From NCBI GenBank assembly GCA_018340805.1, contig JACMZG010001908.1, positions 46,881,754 through 46,945,753 on the forward strand: DNA of 64,000 bases, in the 5' to 3' direction. Position 1 is the stretch's first letter; every line of letters begins with the position of its first letter. The DNA comes from Microvelia longipes (taxonomy: Eukaryota > Arthropoda > Insecta > Hemiptera > Veliidae). The notes below the pieces were generated by a model. That model saw nothing but the letters and a program-made list of their open reading frames with translations, made no database searches and was not told the DNA's origin. Shown one piece after another: positions 36,000-48,583 of the stretch. The position numbers were made by a program, and so were the translations under genes.

Positions 36000-37374
36000 G
36001 ATCTATAATTTCTATTACTAACAATTTCAGTGTTTACCTACCTAAATAAAATTGATTCATTACAGAAGGTATACTTTTCTAATTATAACATTATGTTTGA
36101 CTGGGGAAAAGAAAATGCAACGACAACGCACAATAAAATTATAACATATAATATAGAAAGTTGGTAAAAAAGAAAAATGAAGAACATAAGAAATTACAGA
36201 CCGATTATTTAGCCGGTCTAAGTTGTGAGATCAGGAGTCATCTTGCGGACCCGCGCATGTGGCCGATGCGCAGCCACATGGCTGTTGTCTTATATCAGTT
36301 TGTCATATAACAAATATAAGTGGCATTAAATAATATAAGTGGCATATTGCCATGATATAAACGAATTTTCAAAAGCATTAGAAAGAAAATTCTAACGTGG
36401 AGGTCTACAAGCCAGGTGAGTTATTTATTTGAATAACGCTCTTTCTTGCTAATCAATCCAATGTTTGCTAAAATGTTCAGTGAATATTTAATAACATCAG
36501 CAGTATCGTCAAACATTGTAGCCAATAAAAATGTGCATATGCATCCCATAGAATACACTGCACAGCACAGCATTATTGCACTCATTTAAAGCTCAGTTAA
36601 TGCTAATTTTTAGGGCATTTTCTTTGAAAAATGCGAACGCAACGATTTACTATCAGTTTATTAAACATATACCGTAAACTTAAGCAAAACTGGATTCGTA
36701 AGCAAGGAATCGCGCACTACAAATAAGAAAATTCACTTGGTTTGCGGAACTAAGCGCCAAAATTATTTTAAAGTATTATATAATGTAAATAAGATGATAA
36801 AAAATTATTTCCTGTACCAAAATTCGACATTGGAAGCCTGACATAGAATAGACTTATCGACTCCACAGCGGGGTTTTTTAGGTTCAGTACCGCAAAAACA
36901 TTAAAAACGACACCCTAATCGTCATATGTTGTTTATCGACCGTTTTTTAAGTCATCCTGAGATTTATCCCAGTTTTTTTTTTTTTGGCCACTCAAAGTGG
37001 TCGCTTTGACTTTAGAACAGTTTTATTCACTACGGTTTTTTCTACTTTGAGGTCACTTAAAGGGGTTGCATCGATTCAAGACCGGTTCCATTCGATACAG
37101 CATCCCAAAAACATGAACAAAGACCTTTTTAGGCGGACAAAATAAGAGTTAAAATTTTAACTCTTAATTTTACTGATGAAATTAATAGTCTTTATCTTTG
37201 TACGTATTACACGATTATTTTTCCAATTTCCTTATATCTAATGAAATGATAGGAATCTTAACGTTTATCAATAAGAAATAATTGCTTCTAACGATTGACT
37301 AATGTCTTAACAAGAAATAAAGTAATGCCTACTATTTTCAACAGAATAATCGTGTCTAGCGCAAAATATTTTAT
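36000..37374. other. Intron DNA with a hairpin related to 63690
   Basis: CATGTGGCCGATGCGCAGCCACATG at 36263 is a near-palindrome. On the minus strand it is preceded by AACTGATATAAGACAACAG, which resembles the sequence before a similar hairpin at 63684-63705. The remainder has no recognised gene. Confidence 0.45.
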
Positions 37375-37640
37375 TATTATGGGTTATTGACGTCATATAA
37401 ACATTAATTTCCGGTTTGTTTATTGGCGTTTGTATAAATTTGTAACACTTTAGCATTAATAAACTAGAAGATGCGATGATAACAGACACACACATCCTGA
37501 TAGAAAACTTTGTGAAAACTACCTACGAGGTCTTAAAAACACCTGAAACAGATAATTCAGGTGAACTAGTTCTGGATTTTTCGCAAACACAATACTTACC
37601 AATATACCTGCGGTATAAATAAGAAAAAGAAAAAATGAAA
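37375..37640 (-). repeat. Leader part of the composite retroposon
   Basis: GACGTCATATAAACATTAAT, TTTCCGGTTTG, GATAACAGACACACACATC, AACACCTGAAACAGATAATT and GCAAACACAATACTTACCAA are in the family order, as at 40950-41275. Confidence 0.6.
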
Positions 37641-38123
37641 GCAGTCTACCTGGAGAGCTAGGGATCCTACTAAAGTGTTCGGAAAAAAATAAACGGCACG
37701 ATTTAAGTTTATGGAGTTTAACGTAAGGAGCAATTGTACAAGAGGAAAGGTTATTTCCCGCGTGTCCTCCTCCAACCGCTTCAGCATTGTTTACCGTCTA
37801 TAGGAGTTAATCAAAACTCATGCAATAATATGTGGAACCATATCTTGAATACGTAAGAAAGAAAGTAACAAAAAAATATGCGGGTAATATAACTGTGCCC
37901 ACGTGGATCCAAACTCTGATCTAAAAAATCGATACTCAGATGACCGTTGTAGTAGGAATCTAGCTGGAACCTGGAACAGAGTTCACATCTGAACAGAAAC
38001 AGTGAGCTCCTTTTAACACCCATAATCCTAATTATATTTAATCACACTATAGATTTTTTGGAACGGAATTCCAACGAAAGTATTTCAAATAGGAAGTACC
38101 CGCATAATTTAGGGTGTAACAGT

Positions 38124-38193
38124 AAAATCAATTAAAGGGGGAAGAGGCGTTACGCTAAAAAATATAAGTACTAAAACTCCTTTAATTGATTTT
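38124..38193. other. Hairpin next to minisatellite
   Basis: AAAATCAATTAAAGGGG (38124-38140) pairs with CTCCTTTAATTGATTTT (38177-38193) with one mismatch. The 30-bp minisatellite starts about 10 bp later. Confidence 0.65.
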
Positions 38194-38204
38194 GGGGGAA
38201 ATAC

Positions 38205-38525
38205 CCCTAAGCGTTTTAACAGATAGAGAAAAACCTCTAACCGTTTTAACAGATAGAGAAATACCTCTAACCGTTTTAACCCTCTAAAAGATAGGAAAGA
38301 CCTCTAAGCGTTTTAACAGATAGAGAAAGACCTCTAAGCGTTTTAACAGATAGAGAAAGACCTCTAACCGTTTTAACAGATAGAGAAAGACCCCTAACCG
38401 TTTTAACAGATAGAGAAAGACCCTAACGTTTTAACAGATAGAAAGACCCCTAAGCGTTTAGAGAAAGTCTAACGTTTTAACAGATAGAGAAATACCTCTA
38501 AGGTTTTAACAGGTAGAGAAATAGG
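38205..38525. repeat. 30-bp minisatellite
   Basis: About ten units of CGTTTTAACAGATAGAGAAA followed by GACCTCTAAC. Late units are shortened by small deletions. Confidence 0.95.
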
Positions 38526-40392
38526 GGAGAACTAATCTTCCCAATCAAATTATAGCTAAACAGGTGAACAAAAACGGTAATCATGTGGTAGCAGAAAATT
38601 ATTGTACTACCCGAATTTAATTATTTAGGAAACAATCATTAAATACAGGAAATTAACAGTATTAACTCCCCACCCTCTCTATTTATAATTAACAATAAAG
38701 AATTTATAAATAAGCCATTAATATTATCGTAGGAATAAAAATAATTTATAATGTGTAAACGTACGTATAACATAAAGTGTATTTCACATTACAGGCTCTC
38801 TGAAGATATTATGAACTATATTAAAGTATTACTCGGATACTTGACCCCTCTGAGTTCAAACTCACTCGAATGTAAAATGGGTAATCTATATGTAAAAAAA
38901 TAAGTTGAAAATTTTGGTAGCTTATAACTCGAATCTACTTAAAGGATCAAAACCAAAGTTTAAACTTAGACTAATCATATATATTAGAAGGAGTCATAAA
39001 CTTAGTCAGATCTTGATCAGTGCTAAAATTTCATTAGGGGATTAGTGTAAAAATTATTTTTTTAGTGCTTACAGCTCAGAATCTAATTGATAGATCTTGA
39101 CTAAACTTTAAACTTAAAATGCTCATAGGTCTGAATAGTCAACTTTTAAGTTTCATCGGGACCCGTTTAAAAATAATATGGGTTTAGTGCAACACTAAAT
39201 TTTAAGAGCTTACAGATTGGAATCTAATCGATGGGTCTTGAATTAACTCTACACTTAAACGACTTATAGGTCATATTGACTACATTTTATGTCTCGACGA
39301 AATTCCTTCACAAATAACAATAGGGGATTAGTAAAAAAAATAAGTTTTAGATGCTTAAAGATCGGAATCTAATTGATGCATCTTAACTAAACTTTATACT
39401 TAAACTACTCATGGGTCAGAATCCACGTATTTTATGACTCGTCGAAATCCGTTCATAAATAACTATAAGGAATTAGTATAAGGAAGTCAAATTTGAGAAT
39501 TTCAAGGATAGAGCTAACTAAACTTGACTAAACTTTAAACTAAGAATCCTCATTGGTCAGAATGAACACATTTTATGCATAATCGAGATCTTTGTAAAAT
39601 AATTATAAGTGATAATTATAATGAACACAATTTGGGTCTAAAATAATATAAACTAGAATAGTTTAGTTATATAACTCAAATAATACTATTCTGTGTTCAA
39701 AAATAATAGGTGTGGTGTAAACAAAATTTCGAGTGATTACGGCTCAGAACCTAATTGACTGATCATGACCTTTTAATCACTTTGTTAAAATGCACTTTTA
39801 ACAAAATCACGTTTGTCAGAATAGACAAGGAACTTACCAAGTTCATAGCAATCATAAAGCACGGCTAGAGAATTTTCATGTTAAACAATGTTTTTGCTGT
39901 TAGAACTGTTAACAACTTCTATTTTTTGTAGTCCTCAAAGGAATAATTAATAATAATAATAATATGTTGTTTGAAAAATAAAATATTTGCCGAGCGAAGC
40001 TCGGGAATCACTGCTGGTTCTCAATAATTAGAAGCCAAAAATACTTATAAACATTTGGTAATATTGTGACAGTGTGCTACATACAAAGACTACGTATAGA
40101 CTACTAATACGAAAACCTAATGCATATCAACAACAATTGTGAAAATTGGAAGATACAATCAAACTAAAAATTCCAGTAACTACATCATAATATAAGAAAT
40201 TTAAAACCAATATTACGGAATACCGGTAATTTTTTACCGAGCTATTATTCGACATACAAAACATATATTACAAACATGTGATTATGTATGTATTTTTCTA
40301 TAATTGATTTATTTAACTATTCCATATATCCTATAGTAGTGGTTCATAATCTAATCGCATTTAGTTGTTTCAAAAATGTTGGTAATCCATCC
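38526..40392. other. Intron DNA with a loose long-period repeat
   Basis: From about 38900 to 39840 a theme of the type CTTACAGATCGGAATCTAAT, TGATAGATCTTGACTAAACT and CTCATAGGTCAGAATAGTCA recurs about every 160-180 bp, five or six times and well diverged. It looks like an old long-unit tandem array. No coding sequence was seen. Confidence 0.6.
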
Positions 40393-40507
<115 letters not shown>

Positions 40508-40508
<1 letters not shown>

Positions 40509-41275
40509 TGAAAAATCGAAACGTGTTATCTCGAAACCTACCTCACCTCATCGGACTCAGTACGGTCATCCTTCCTACTTCGGACTCGCTTCGATCGTCC
40601 TCAGAATATTCAATTCGCCAAATTTATACTACAAAACGTCTTCGGGCTTGCTTCGCTTGTCCACCGATATTAATATTTTTTTTTCTATCGGACACCTATC
40701 CAGACACTGACTTCGCATGATGTTGCTTAACTTTTATGATCCAACAAGAACCATAGATATACTTGCCGTATTGAAACGAAACTTAGTATATTTATTTATT
40801 TCACAAGGATACACATAGTACATTGTACTAGATTTCAGCTCAATTGAACTATTTTCCAATTTTTTGCATTTTTGGAAAGAAACGTACACAAGTCATTCGA
40901 CAAAAATTTAACTAATGCTGATAATGTGATGGAATTTGGGACATATGTTAGTCTTATACGACAACTTGCGTACCAAATCTCAAAACGAATGAAAAATGTT
41001 CCAGGTTTCATGAATTTTCGAAATTTTTGCGAGTCATTATTAAATATAATGACGTCATAAAAATAGTTTCCGGATAGGACAACTAGACGCAGCATAAATA
41101 CGTTTGGAGCTACGATAATAAAAGACACATACATATAGACAACTTATTGTGAAAACAACTTAAGAAATTTTAAAAACACTTGAAACCGATAATTACAGTG
41201 ATTCCTGTTTCTGATTTCTTTACAAACACAATACTTTTCCCACATCTTTACGATATAAATAGAAAAAGTATAAAT
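40508..41275 (-). mobile_element. Composite retroposon with internal 5S rRNA-like segment, second long copy
   Basis: On the minus strand from 41275 the order is the same as at 5870-6545. It runs through a GTATTGTGTTTGTAAAGAAA leader, GTCTATATGTATGTGTCT, the body, ACGGCAAGTATATCTATGGT, then GTTAAGCAACATCATGCG and AGTGTCTGGATAGGTGTCC (5S-like, 40690-40740). The CGAAGCGAGTCCGAAGTAGG block follows, and the copy ends in (CA)n running into (TA)n at 40393-40508. The two copies share this order along their whole length, which shows that the 5S-like part is an integral piece of one element and not a chance neighbour. Confidence 0.75.
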
Positions 41276-41567
41276 CTAACAACTTCCGTAACGTACATAC
41301 AAAAGTTTTTACTATAAAATAGCTTATCCAATGTTTTAATAAAAAAAATCTAAGAAGCTCTAGATAAATGCTTTCTATAAGAAACATTAATGTGATAATA
41401 TTTTAAAAACTTACTAGTGTCAAATTAAATTGTTTAATATTGAGGTGATAAGTGATAAGATTTATCTACGTAAAAATTATAATAAAGTATATTCGGTTCA
41501 AATGAGCAATAATGCTGTTAAATAACGAGCATTAAAAAAAGTTACAAAAAATAAATTGTAAATTTAC

Positions 41568-41650
41568 CTCTTGAGGGGGAACGTCGTACGTTCGCGTTCT
41601 AAGGTCAACTCTTGCGTAGTTGTCAATGCAGGGCAAAATGAAAAATATTC
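41568..41650 (-). CDS. Stomatin/MEC-2-like (SPFH, band 7) alternative exon, version a
   Basis: This is a second, homologous form of the same 83-nt exon, 6.9 kb nearer the 3' end. It encodes (G)IFFILPCIDNYARVDLRT then RTYDVPPQE. The acceptor is ...gtcttag and the donor is GAG|gtaaat, a normal GT. It matches version b at 18 of 28 residues; the ILP core and the C-terminal TYDVPPQE are fixed, and the middle varies. It keeps the Cys equivalent to palmitoylated Cys87 of human stomatin, so it looks like the ancestral form. Joining versions b and a shifts the frame and meets TGA at the start of the exon at 24274. Skipping both meets TAG within six codons. Only one of the two can therefore be used per productive transcript. 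Confidence 0.93.
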
Positions 41651-43423
41651 CTAAGACACAAAAAAGAAAAATAATGTTAAAATCTAATTAGACGCTATTA
41701 ATTATTAATTTAGGGGGTAAACCTCTGATAAGTTCACTTTAACAATGGATAAGCTTTCTTTAGGGATTCGTTGGTATCAGGCGATTAAGAGTCATACCCT
41801 TACATTTAGAATTGAGTACATATATTACCCCAGCCTATAAATACAATATAAGGTATTTGTCAGGTAACTAATTCAATCAGTGCAACTTTGAAATTTTAGA
41901 AGTTTGAGACTGTTAATGTTAAATTCAGGTTCTATTCCTAATAATATTTTATCATATTTAGTTTGTTAGGTTTAAAATAATTTTGTAGTTGGCAAGTTAT
42001 TTTGAGAGTTGAATGAAGAATGAGTGTATTTTATTTTCATTTAAGAATTATGCTATTAAGGAGTTAAACAAAAATTAAGGGTTTAAACAATTAAAAAAGA
42101 TAACCATCATACACTCATTTAACATGAAATTGGAATGAGTGGTAATGAGGCTTCGAATTTGAAGCGATTTTACTGTGTAAGTAATTTACTAATGGGGTAA
42201 GCGAAGATTTAACGATACCAGATAAACACTACTTTTTAAATAAATAAATATGTTTAAATAGATAAATATGTTTAAATAAAACTTGGTACGAAAATCAACC
42301 TTATTGAAAATTAGGTTATTGTGACGTCAGCCATGAAAAAGGTTTTTAGTAATGTTTCTTGGGGCGCTGAATCGAATATAACAAGTCAAGACGATATTTT
42401 TTTTTTCAAAACAATCAAAATTCATTGAAAACATAGAAAACGCTGGAAAATTTAAAATACAGTCGGTCAACAATTAATGTCAAGTAGGTATTCATTTTTA
42501 ATGTATTGGGGTTTTGAGAATAATGAAACTGGTCGCAGTCGATTCGAGTACTTAAATCGGTGGGCCTAAATTCGAATCTTGGTTCCAAAGATAATTCTTT
42601 TATTGCCATACTCACACTTAACTTAAGCACGCAAGTCAGGCGAATCTCCTTTGAAATGCTTTTCACAACACCTATATAATTCTAACTTAGGTTTTCGGAT
42701 TATGTTTCATAGCCGCGAAAACTAACACATTTACTTGCAAGTACTTTTGCAATGAGGTATGTACGGATAAACTTATCGTAAAGGTTTATTAAAATAATAT
42801 CGAGAATGAAAAGTCTCTTATCAATAATTAATTATTCAATCATTACCGGCATTTAACCTCTAACAGGCATGATCAGTGTCAAAAGGAAGACTATATACAT
42901 ATAGCTTGAGTCTTGAAACCGTTCGGGGGATACGACAAATGATTGATTATGATTTATAACTCAAACTTTCAGTAATGCTATTATAAGGCTCAGCTACATC
43001 TATAGATTCATCTTTCCTGCACAAATGATAACCATTTAGGTTACTAGAATAATTATTGTAGAAAGACTTTTTCTACTGATTATTATCACACACTTCACCC
43101 GCGCTATGCCATATCAACGTAAAATAAAGTTGTCTTAATTTGAGTTGAAGGGTAAAGAAATTTTAAAGCTATATTATAGCTTAAGTCGATTACAGTGAGC
43201 GGCTTACACATTCAATATTTAATGGACCTGGAAGACTTTCAATCCCCTAATAATTGAAACATAATTTTCTCAATCTTACAATAAATAGCTTTAAATAAAA
43301 ATTATAAAAATTTAACAATCATTGATAACAATATTTATAATTTTCGCACAACGAGTACCTTTTTTGACTCCGTTTATTTATTTTACACCCATCTTGTGAG
43401 TTGTTCATAATAAACTCACTAGT
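41651..43423. other. Intron DNA between the two alternative exons, left part
   Basis: No further copy of the alternative exon was recognised. A degenerate GGTCGCAGTCGATTCGAGTA piece at 42532 resembles family X. Otherwise AT-rich unique sequence. Confidence 0.5.
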
Positions 43424-43431
43424 ATTATGAC

Positions 43432-43967
43432 CTTAGAATAATACTATGTATAGAAGGGGCACTACAAATGACACGAAAGGCGGATAACTGGTGGTCTTAA
43501 GTAATGCTGCCACCCTAACAATATACAATTTTCTTATAAAAAAGTTGGCAATACTTCCGGTTGCTGAATTGTTATGTTCTATTATTACTTAATGATTGAT
43601 TATTTAAAAATACTAATATAAATATCGGTACATTGCAATATTTTAACTACGTTTTTAACTTTAACGTTTTTAATTAAAATTATATTGAAAGTAGTCCTCA
43701 TCAAATAAAAGTAGATTCTTGTATTCTGCCACCCTTTTGCCATCTAAGACAGGTTTTATGAAATACTCAGCAGGTGTTTTAAATTATTATATTTGTTCTT
43801 TGCGATCTTTCTTCAATAATGACTATTTATCCAATATATTTAAGTAATGTTTTGTTGTTAGGGTGGTACTCCTACTTATGACCACCAGTCAACCGGCTTT
43901 CGTGTTATCAGTAGAATTACATTATGTTTACGGTCCTATGCTCCTTCTAAATTAGTATTATTCTATG
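43432..43967. mobile_element. MITE with 8-bp target duplication, hAT-like
   Basis: The ends CTTAGAATAATACTA and TAGTATTATTCTATG are near-complementary, and both are bordered by ATTATGAC (43424-43431 and 43968-43975). Internal arms also pair (AACTGGTGGTC...GCCACCCTAAC against its mirror near 43860-43895). The 8-bp duplication and the terminal C suggest hAT. A related end is found at 14419. Confidence 0.85.
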
Positions 43968-44269
43968 ATTATGACATTATACCCCTCACATAAACTAGTA
44001 AATTGACAGATTAACATAGAACATTAACCACGTGGTTACAATGCAGCCACAGAGAGGCGAAGTAGCATCTAGCAGCGACACATCGTTAGTTTCTATTAAA
44101 CTGAACCTTAATAAAAACATTTTTTTAATATTTTTTATTGAGTAATACAAGAGCAAATAACTGTTACACGTATTAGAGCTAATCCAGGTTTAGTGACTTG
44201 GTAAGACTTGTTACAGAAACAATCCAATGATCGATCGCACTCTTGTTAATAAAAACTTAACACATAAAT

Positions 44270-44540
44270 AGAAACTTATTATTTCATTGAAATGTGAAAA
44301 CATTTTATATTTAATATTGAGTATTTTGTTATATTTAATTTTTTCACTAAAATGTAAAAGCATATTTAATATTAAGTATTTTGTTATATTTATTATTTTA
44401 CTGAAATGTGAAAACATATTTTATATTTAATATTGAGTATATTGTTATATTTAATATTTCACTGCAACGTAAAAGCATGTTTTATATTTAATATTGAGTT
44501 TTTGTTATATTTAATATTTTAATATTTAGTATTTGATTTT
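44270..44540. repeat. About 60-bp AT-rich tandem repeat
   Basis: Four or five units with TTATATTTAATATTGAGTAT, TTTGTTATATTTAATATTTT and CACTGAAATGTGAAAACAT. Confidence 0.85.
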
Positions 44541-44879
44541 ATAGTTTTGCCTAAAATTATATTAAAACACTGAATAGTATTTGCTACTTATGCACTCGCA
44601 ATACTACAATTTTAATACACTCAGTCCCATTTAGTATGAAACAGATATAATATTTTTCCATTATTATTATAATTTCGTTGCAATGAACAGAACAACGTTT
44701 AACAAAACTATACGCTAAATAAATTACTAAAACATAAATAATTCGTAGTAATTAATAATGTATGCTTCAAATAAAATATGTCATTAAAAAAGAAAGAAAA
44801 AAAAAAACTTAAAAAACAGACAATTAAAATAATAATAGGAAACAATTATAAAAATGTTTATAAAAGCATAGAAAAACAG

Positions 44880-44950
44880 GTACAGGGTACCTCGGTACTT
44901 TTCCTCACAACATCGAACTCGCTTCGCGAGTCCTCAGATTGTCATGGTTT
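44880..44950 (-). repeat. 3' fragment of the 5S-like composite element
   Basis: GTACAGGGTACCTCGGTACT and CATCGAACTCGCTTCGCGAG are the complement of the tail and body of the family. It lies just left of the 43-bp satellite that resembles the same body. Confidence 0.65.
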
Positions 44951-45079
44951 TCCAAATTTTAATGTAGCATTAATTTGGCCTCGCTGCCCTTCAACCTCAA
45001 AATAAAAGAGTTATCCAAAGTTTAGGGTGTTATAACTAAGGACTCGATACGCTCGTCTATAGAATTAAATGATTATCCA

Positions 45080-45525
45080 GCGACTAAGTTGTTATTACTT
45101 TGGTGTTACTGCGGCGACTCAATAGAGTTGTTATTACTTCGGTGTTTACTGCGGTCGACATCAGCATAGAGTTGTTATAACTTCGGTATCACTGCGGTCG
45201 ACATCAGCATAGAGTTGTTATTACTTCGGTGTCACTGCTCTCGACATCAGCATAGAGTTGTTATTACTTCGGTGTTACTGCGGTCGACATCAGCATAGAG
45301 TTGTTATAACTTCGGTGTCACTGCGGTCGACATCAGCATAGAGTTGTTATTACCTTCGGTGTTCACTGCGCTCGACATCAGCATAGAGGTTATTACTTCG
45401 GTGTCACTGCGCTCGACATCAGCATAGAGTTGTTATTACTTCGGTGTCACTGCGCTCGACATCAGCATAGGTTGTTATTACTTCAGGTGTCACTGCGCTC
45501 GAAATCAGCAGAGTTGTTATTCGAT
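45080..45525. repeat. 43-bp satellite array, probably derived from the 5S-like retroposon
   Basis: About ten units of AGAGTTGTTATTACTTCGGT followed by GTCACTGCGCTCGACATCAG and CAT, with small indels. The edge sequences CTTCGGACTCACTTTGCTCG (45542-45561) and ACTCGCTTCGCGAGTCCTCA (44918) are pieces of the composite retroposon body. The monomer looks like an altered copy of that piece. Confidence 0.9.
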
Positions 45526-46084
45526 GACCAGGGTGTAACGACTTCGGACTCACTTTGCTCGTCCTTAGATTGACGTGGTTATCTAAAGAACAAGGAGGGA
45601 TTACTTTGGTCTTCCTGCGCTCAACCTCAGAATTATTAGATAACTAAATACCCAGGGTGTTATAGTCATAAGGTAATTAAAACTTAGAAAAATACGGCAG
45701 ATTGGCATTCAATTAAATAATACATGTAATACTTTTATATTATATTCACAAATGCATTGAAGACCTGTGATCATATTTGGCAAGCTAATTTTTTACTGAT
45801 CTAGTTGTTTCTGGACATATTAGCTTTACACTTTGCAATATATCAAATTATCTAATAATTTAATTTGTATGAGGCGAAACGTTATGAATTTGTCAAATGA
45901 AAGGAACTTTTTCATTTATTTTAGGATTTACTTAAAAAAGTATTTGTTCACAAATAACGTAAAAGTCAGAAAAGTTAAATAGCTTGGGAAATTCCAGTGC
46001 TAATTTATTGGGAGGTCACTTAATTAACAATAAGGTCACCGAAAAGCACGTATAAAAATGTTTAGTTGTAAGCTGTCAAAGTTT

Positions 46085-46492
46085 TAAATAATATTAGAAG
46101 GCAATATTTTCAATATAGCGACCTTTGTGGCTCTTACCTTCTATAGATGTACATTTGACCTAAATTTCAATTCGATTTAAAAAAGTTTCAAGCTTTAACA
46201 AAATTTTTAAATTTTAGATGACAGCAAAAAATTTTAACGTAGTCTGAAAAATCATCTTCCGGGCAGCATAACTACCCTATGGTCTGATTTTCGATCCAAG
46301 TTTTAAGTCTCAAGCATAAACACATCAGGAGTTATGCGAGACACAGACACACAAAAGCACAGACAGCGAGATAAAAATTCTTAAAACGTCATGAAAATAT
46401 CTGAAGCGGACAATTATAAAGTAACTGCGGTTTCATATTTTTAGGGCAAACACAATACTTTTCCTTATACCTACGGTGGAATGTGAGGAAAA
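46085..46492 (-). repeat. Leader part of the composite retroposon, well preserved
   Basis: It contains TCTTCCGGGCAGCATAACTA, GACACAGACACACAAAAGCA and ACACAATACTTTTCCTTATA, ending with an ACTTTTCC/GGAAAAGT hairpin. On the minus strand this is the 5' end of the element. Confidence 0.65.
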
Positions 46493-48583
46493 GTAAAAAT
46501 AATAAAGTGATGATTTAAGAAATAATAATAAATTAAATATCAAGGGACTTCATTAATTAAACATACAAGGGGAAAATCAATTAACATAATTAACGCGTAA
46601 GACAAGAAATAATTTGTTTAGTAATTGAAGAACAGACTTGATAAAATACAAACTAATTTTATTTAAACTTTATTCATTTGCTTAAGGAGTAAAATAAATT
46701 ACGTTATTAAGTTTTCCCCTTATAAAATGAAGCATTGAACATATTTTATTTCACTTACGAAAATGTTAATTTGTAAATGAAAATGGTAAAAATAGATTTT
46801 AGTTTTTTTAATTTATTATATAATATTATTTTAATTTATTCCGTTTTCATAATTTATTTTTGTTCATATAACAAGTAATGGAAGATATTTTTACAGCTCA
46901 AATTTAAATTTCCTCCAAATGCCAAGATGAGGGACGAAATTAGCTCCTGAGGCTGATAGGTCTAGGGATATAAACTATTTAGCTCCCGAGGCATGCCAAG
47001 GATGACTACTAACATTTTGGCTATCAATGATCTGCTAAGAGAGATAATGTGAGAGCTGAAATCTCCCTCTGCAATCTCCTGTTGTATATAATCTTATACC
47101 TACGACGAGTTGACTAATACAAAAACATATTATTGAAAGTATGATGTGATATTAAAAGTCAATCAAAGCTGTGACTTAATGATGATGGTGATACTATTTA
47201 AAGATAGTAATGATAGTAAATAATGGATGTTTAGTTAATATTGTTATTCAGTCAAGACAGAAATGACTGTTGTTTAGTGGGAGAAGATACTGTGGTGGTT
47301 AAACAGAAAAAAAATTCGCACCATCTCCGTTTTTGTTTCCTATGTGTTCAGTGTAAATATCAACCTCTTTTTGTCTGCCAATACAAAAATTTGACGATTC
47401 ATTCACGCCCTAGGGAAACAAATGGCATTTACTATGCGAGTTAGGGGGCTTTTCATGAAACTTGCGACGTATTAATAGATAGAGTGGTTTTAACCTAAGA
47501 AGAATCTCAGTGAATAAAAATTAGATAATAGAATTGCTATATTTCTAAAATTTGTATTGCTTATTGAGAAAATCTAAAATTATTAAGTTAAAATGGATTT
47601 AAGCTAATGTTATAGCAAATATATGTAAGTCACTGTAGAGATAAAACAAATAAGTAAAGCAAGATAAGCTGTTAACCTATACAAATAAGAAAAGGTATAA
47701 AACAGCTCATAATCAAGATGTGAGTTTGAGAAAGCTTGCTATCATAGACACACTGGGTGAGTTTGGTCAGTATGTCTAACTTAGCTAGGACATAGAGGAT
47801 GATTAAAAACGAGTAATCATAAGCTCATTATAAAGTCGTAGTAATACACACAGATAGACTTTTGTTAACTTTTTATTGAACAAATTTCAAATGTTTAAGT
47901 TTCAATTCTTTATTTCAAGAATAAAAAAGAGAAGTATTTGGCAAAGTACATGTATAATATATGTACGGTAGTTTTTTCAACAAACTTAAAAAATAGTTTA
48001 AATTAAAGAAAAGTATTAATATTAGTCTATATTTATACTTAATAAATTAGTAACAACAATAAATATAATGTAGATACTACAGAAATAGAAGAAAGCAATG
48101 ACACAGTAGAACCAAATAAACTACAAACACCTAATTACAAGACCTAATTATAAGACACAATTAGTTGACAACAAAACTATTCAGAGACAAACTTTAACCA
48201 AAAAGAGAACTGTCAACAAGTTTTTCCGCCTAAACTAAACTAGCTAGGAGGCTATTTTTGTAAAAACGTTGGTACTAAAATCATGCTGTTAATATTATCA
48301 TGCAAATTATAGATTGAAAAATACAAAAAACCGACATAATACATATATTTCTAAAAACAAAGGTTTTATTACAGCTCCTCTAATGGTCAGACTTATTACA
48401 TTTTTATTAAAGTAATTTTCTTAAAATTAGTCATGCATTTTTTTCATTTACCTAAAACAGTGAATTAACCTGAAGGTAATAAATTATAAGAATTTAAATT
48501 TTAAAAGCATTTAAACGAAAATTAAGCTAATTGATTAATATCAAAAATTAAAAACTTCTTTTGAAATAATGATAAAAGCTTGC
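46493..48583. other. Intron DNA between the two alternative exons, right part
   Basis: No coding motif found. Any sequences that control the choice between the two exons could lie here or in 41651-46084, but no matching docking/selector pair was identified by eye. Confidence 0.45.

Noticed and set aside
45080..45525. CRISPR-like array
   Set aside because: Units are contiguous with no unique spacers and the context is a eukaryotic intron; it is a satellite.
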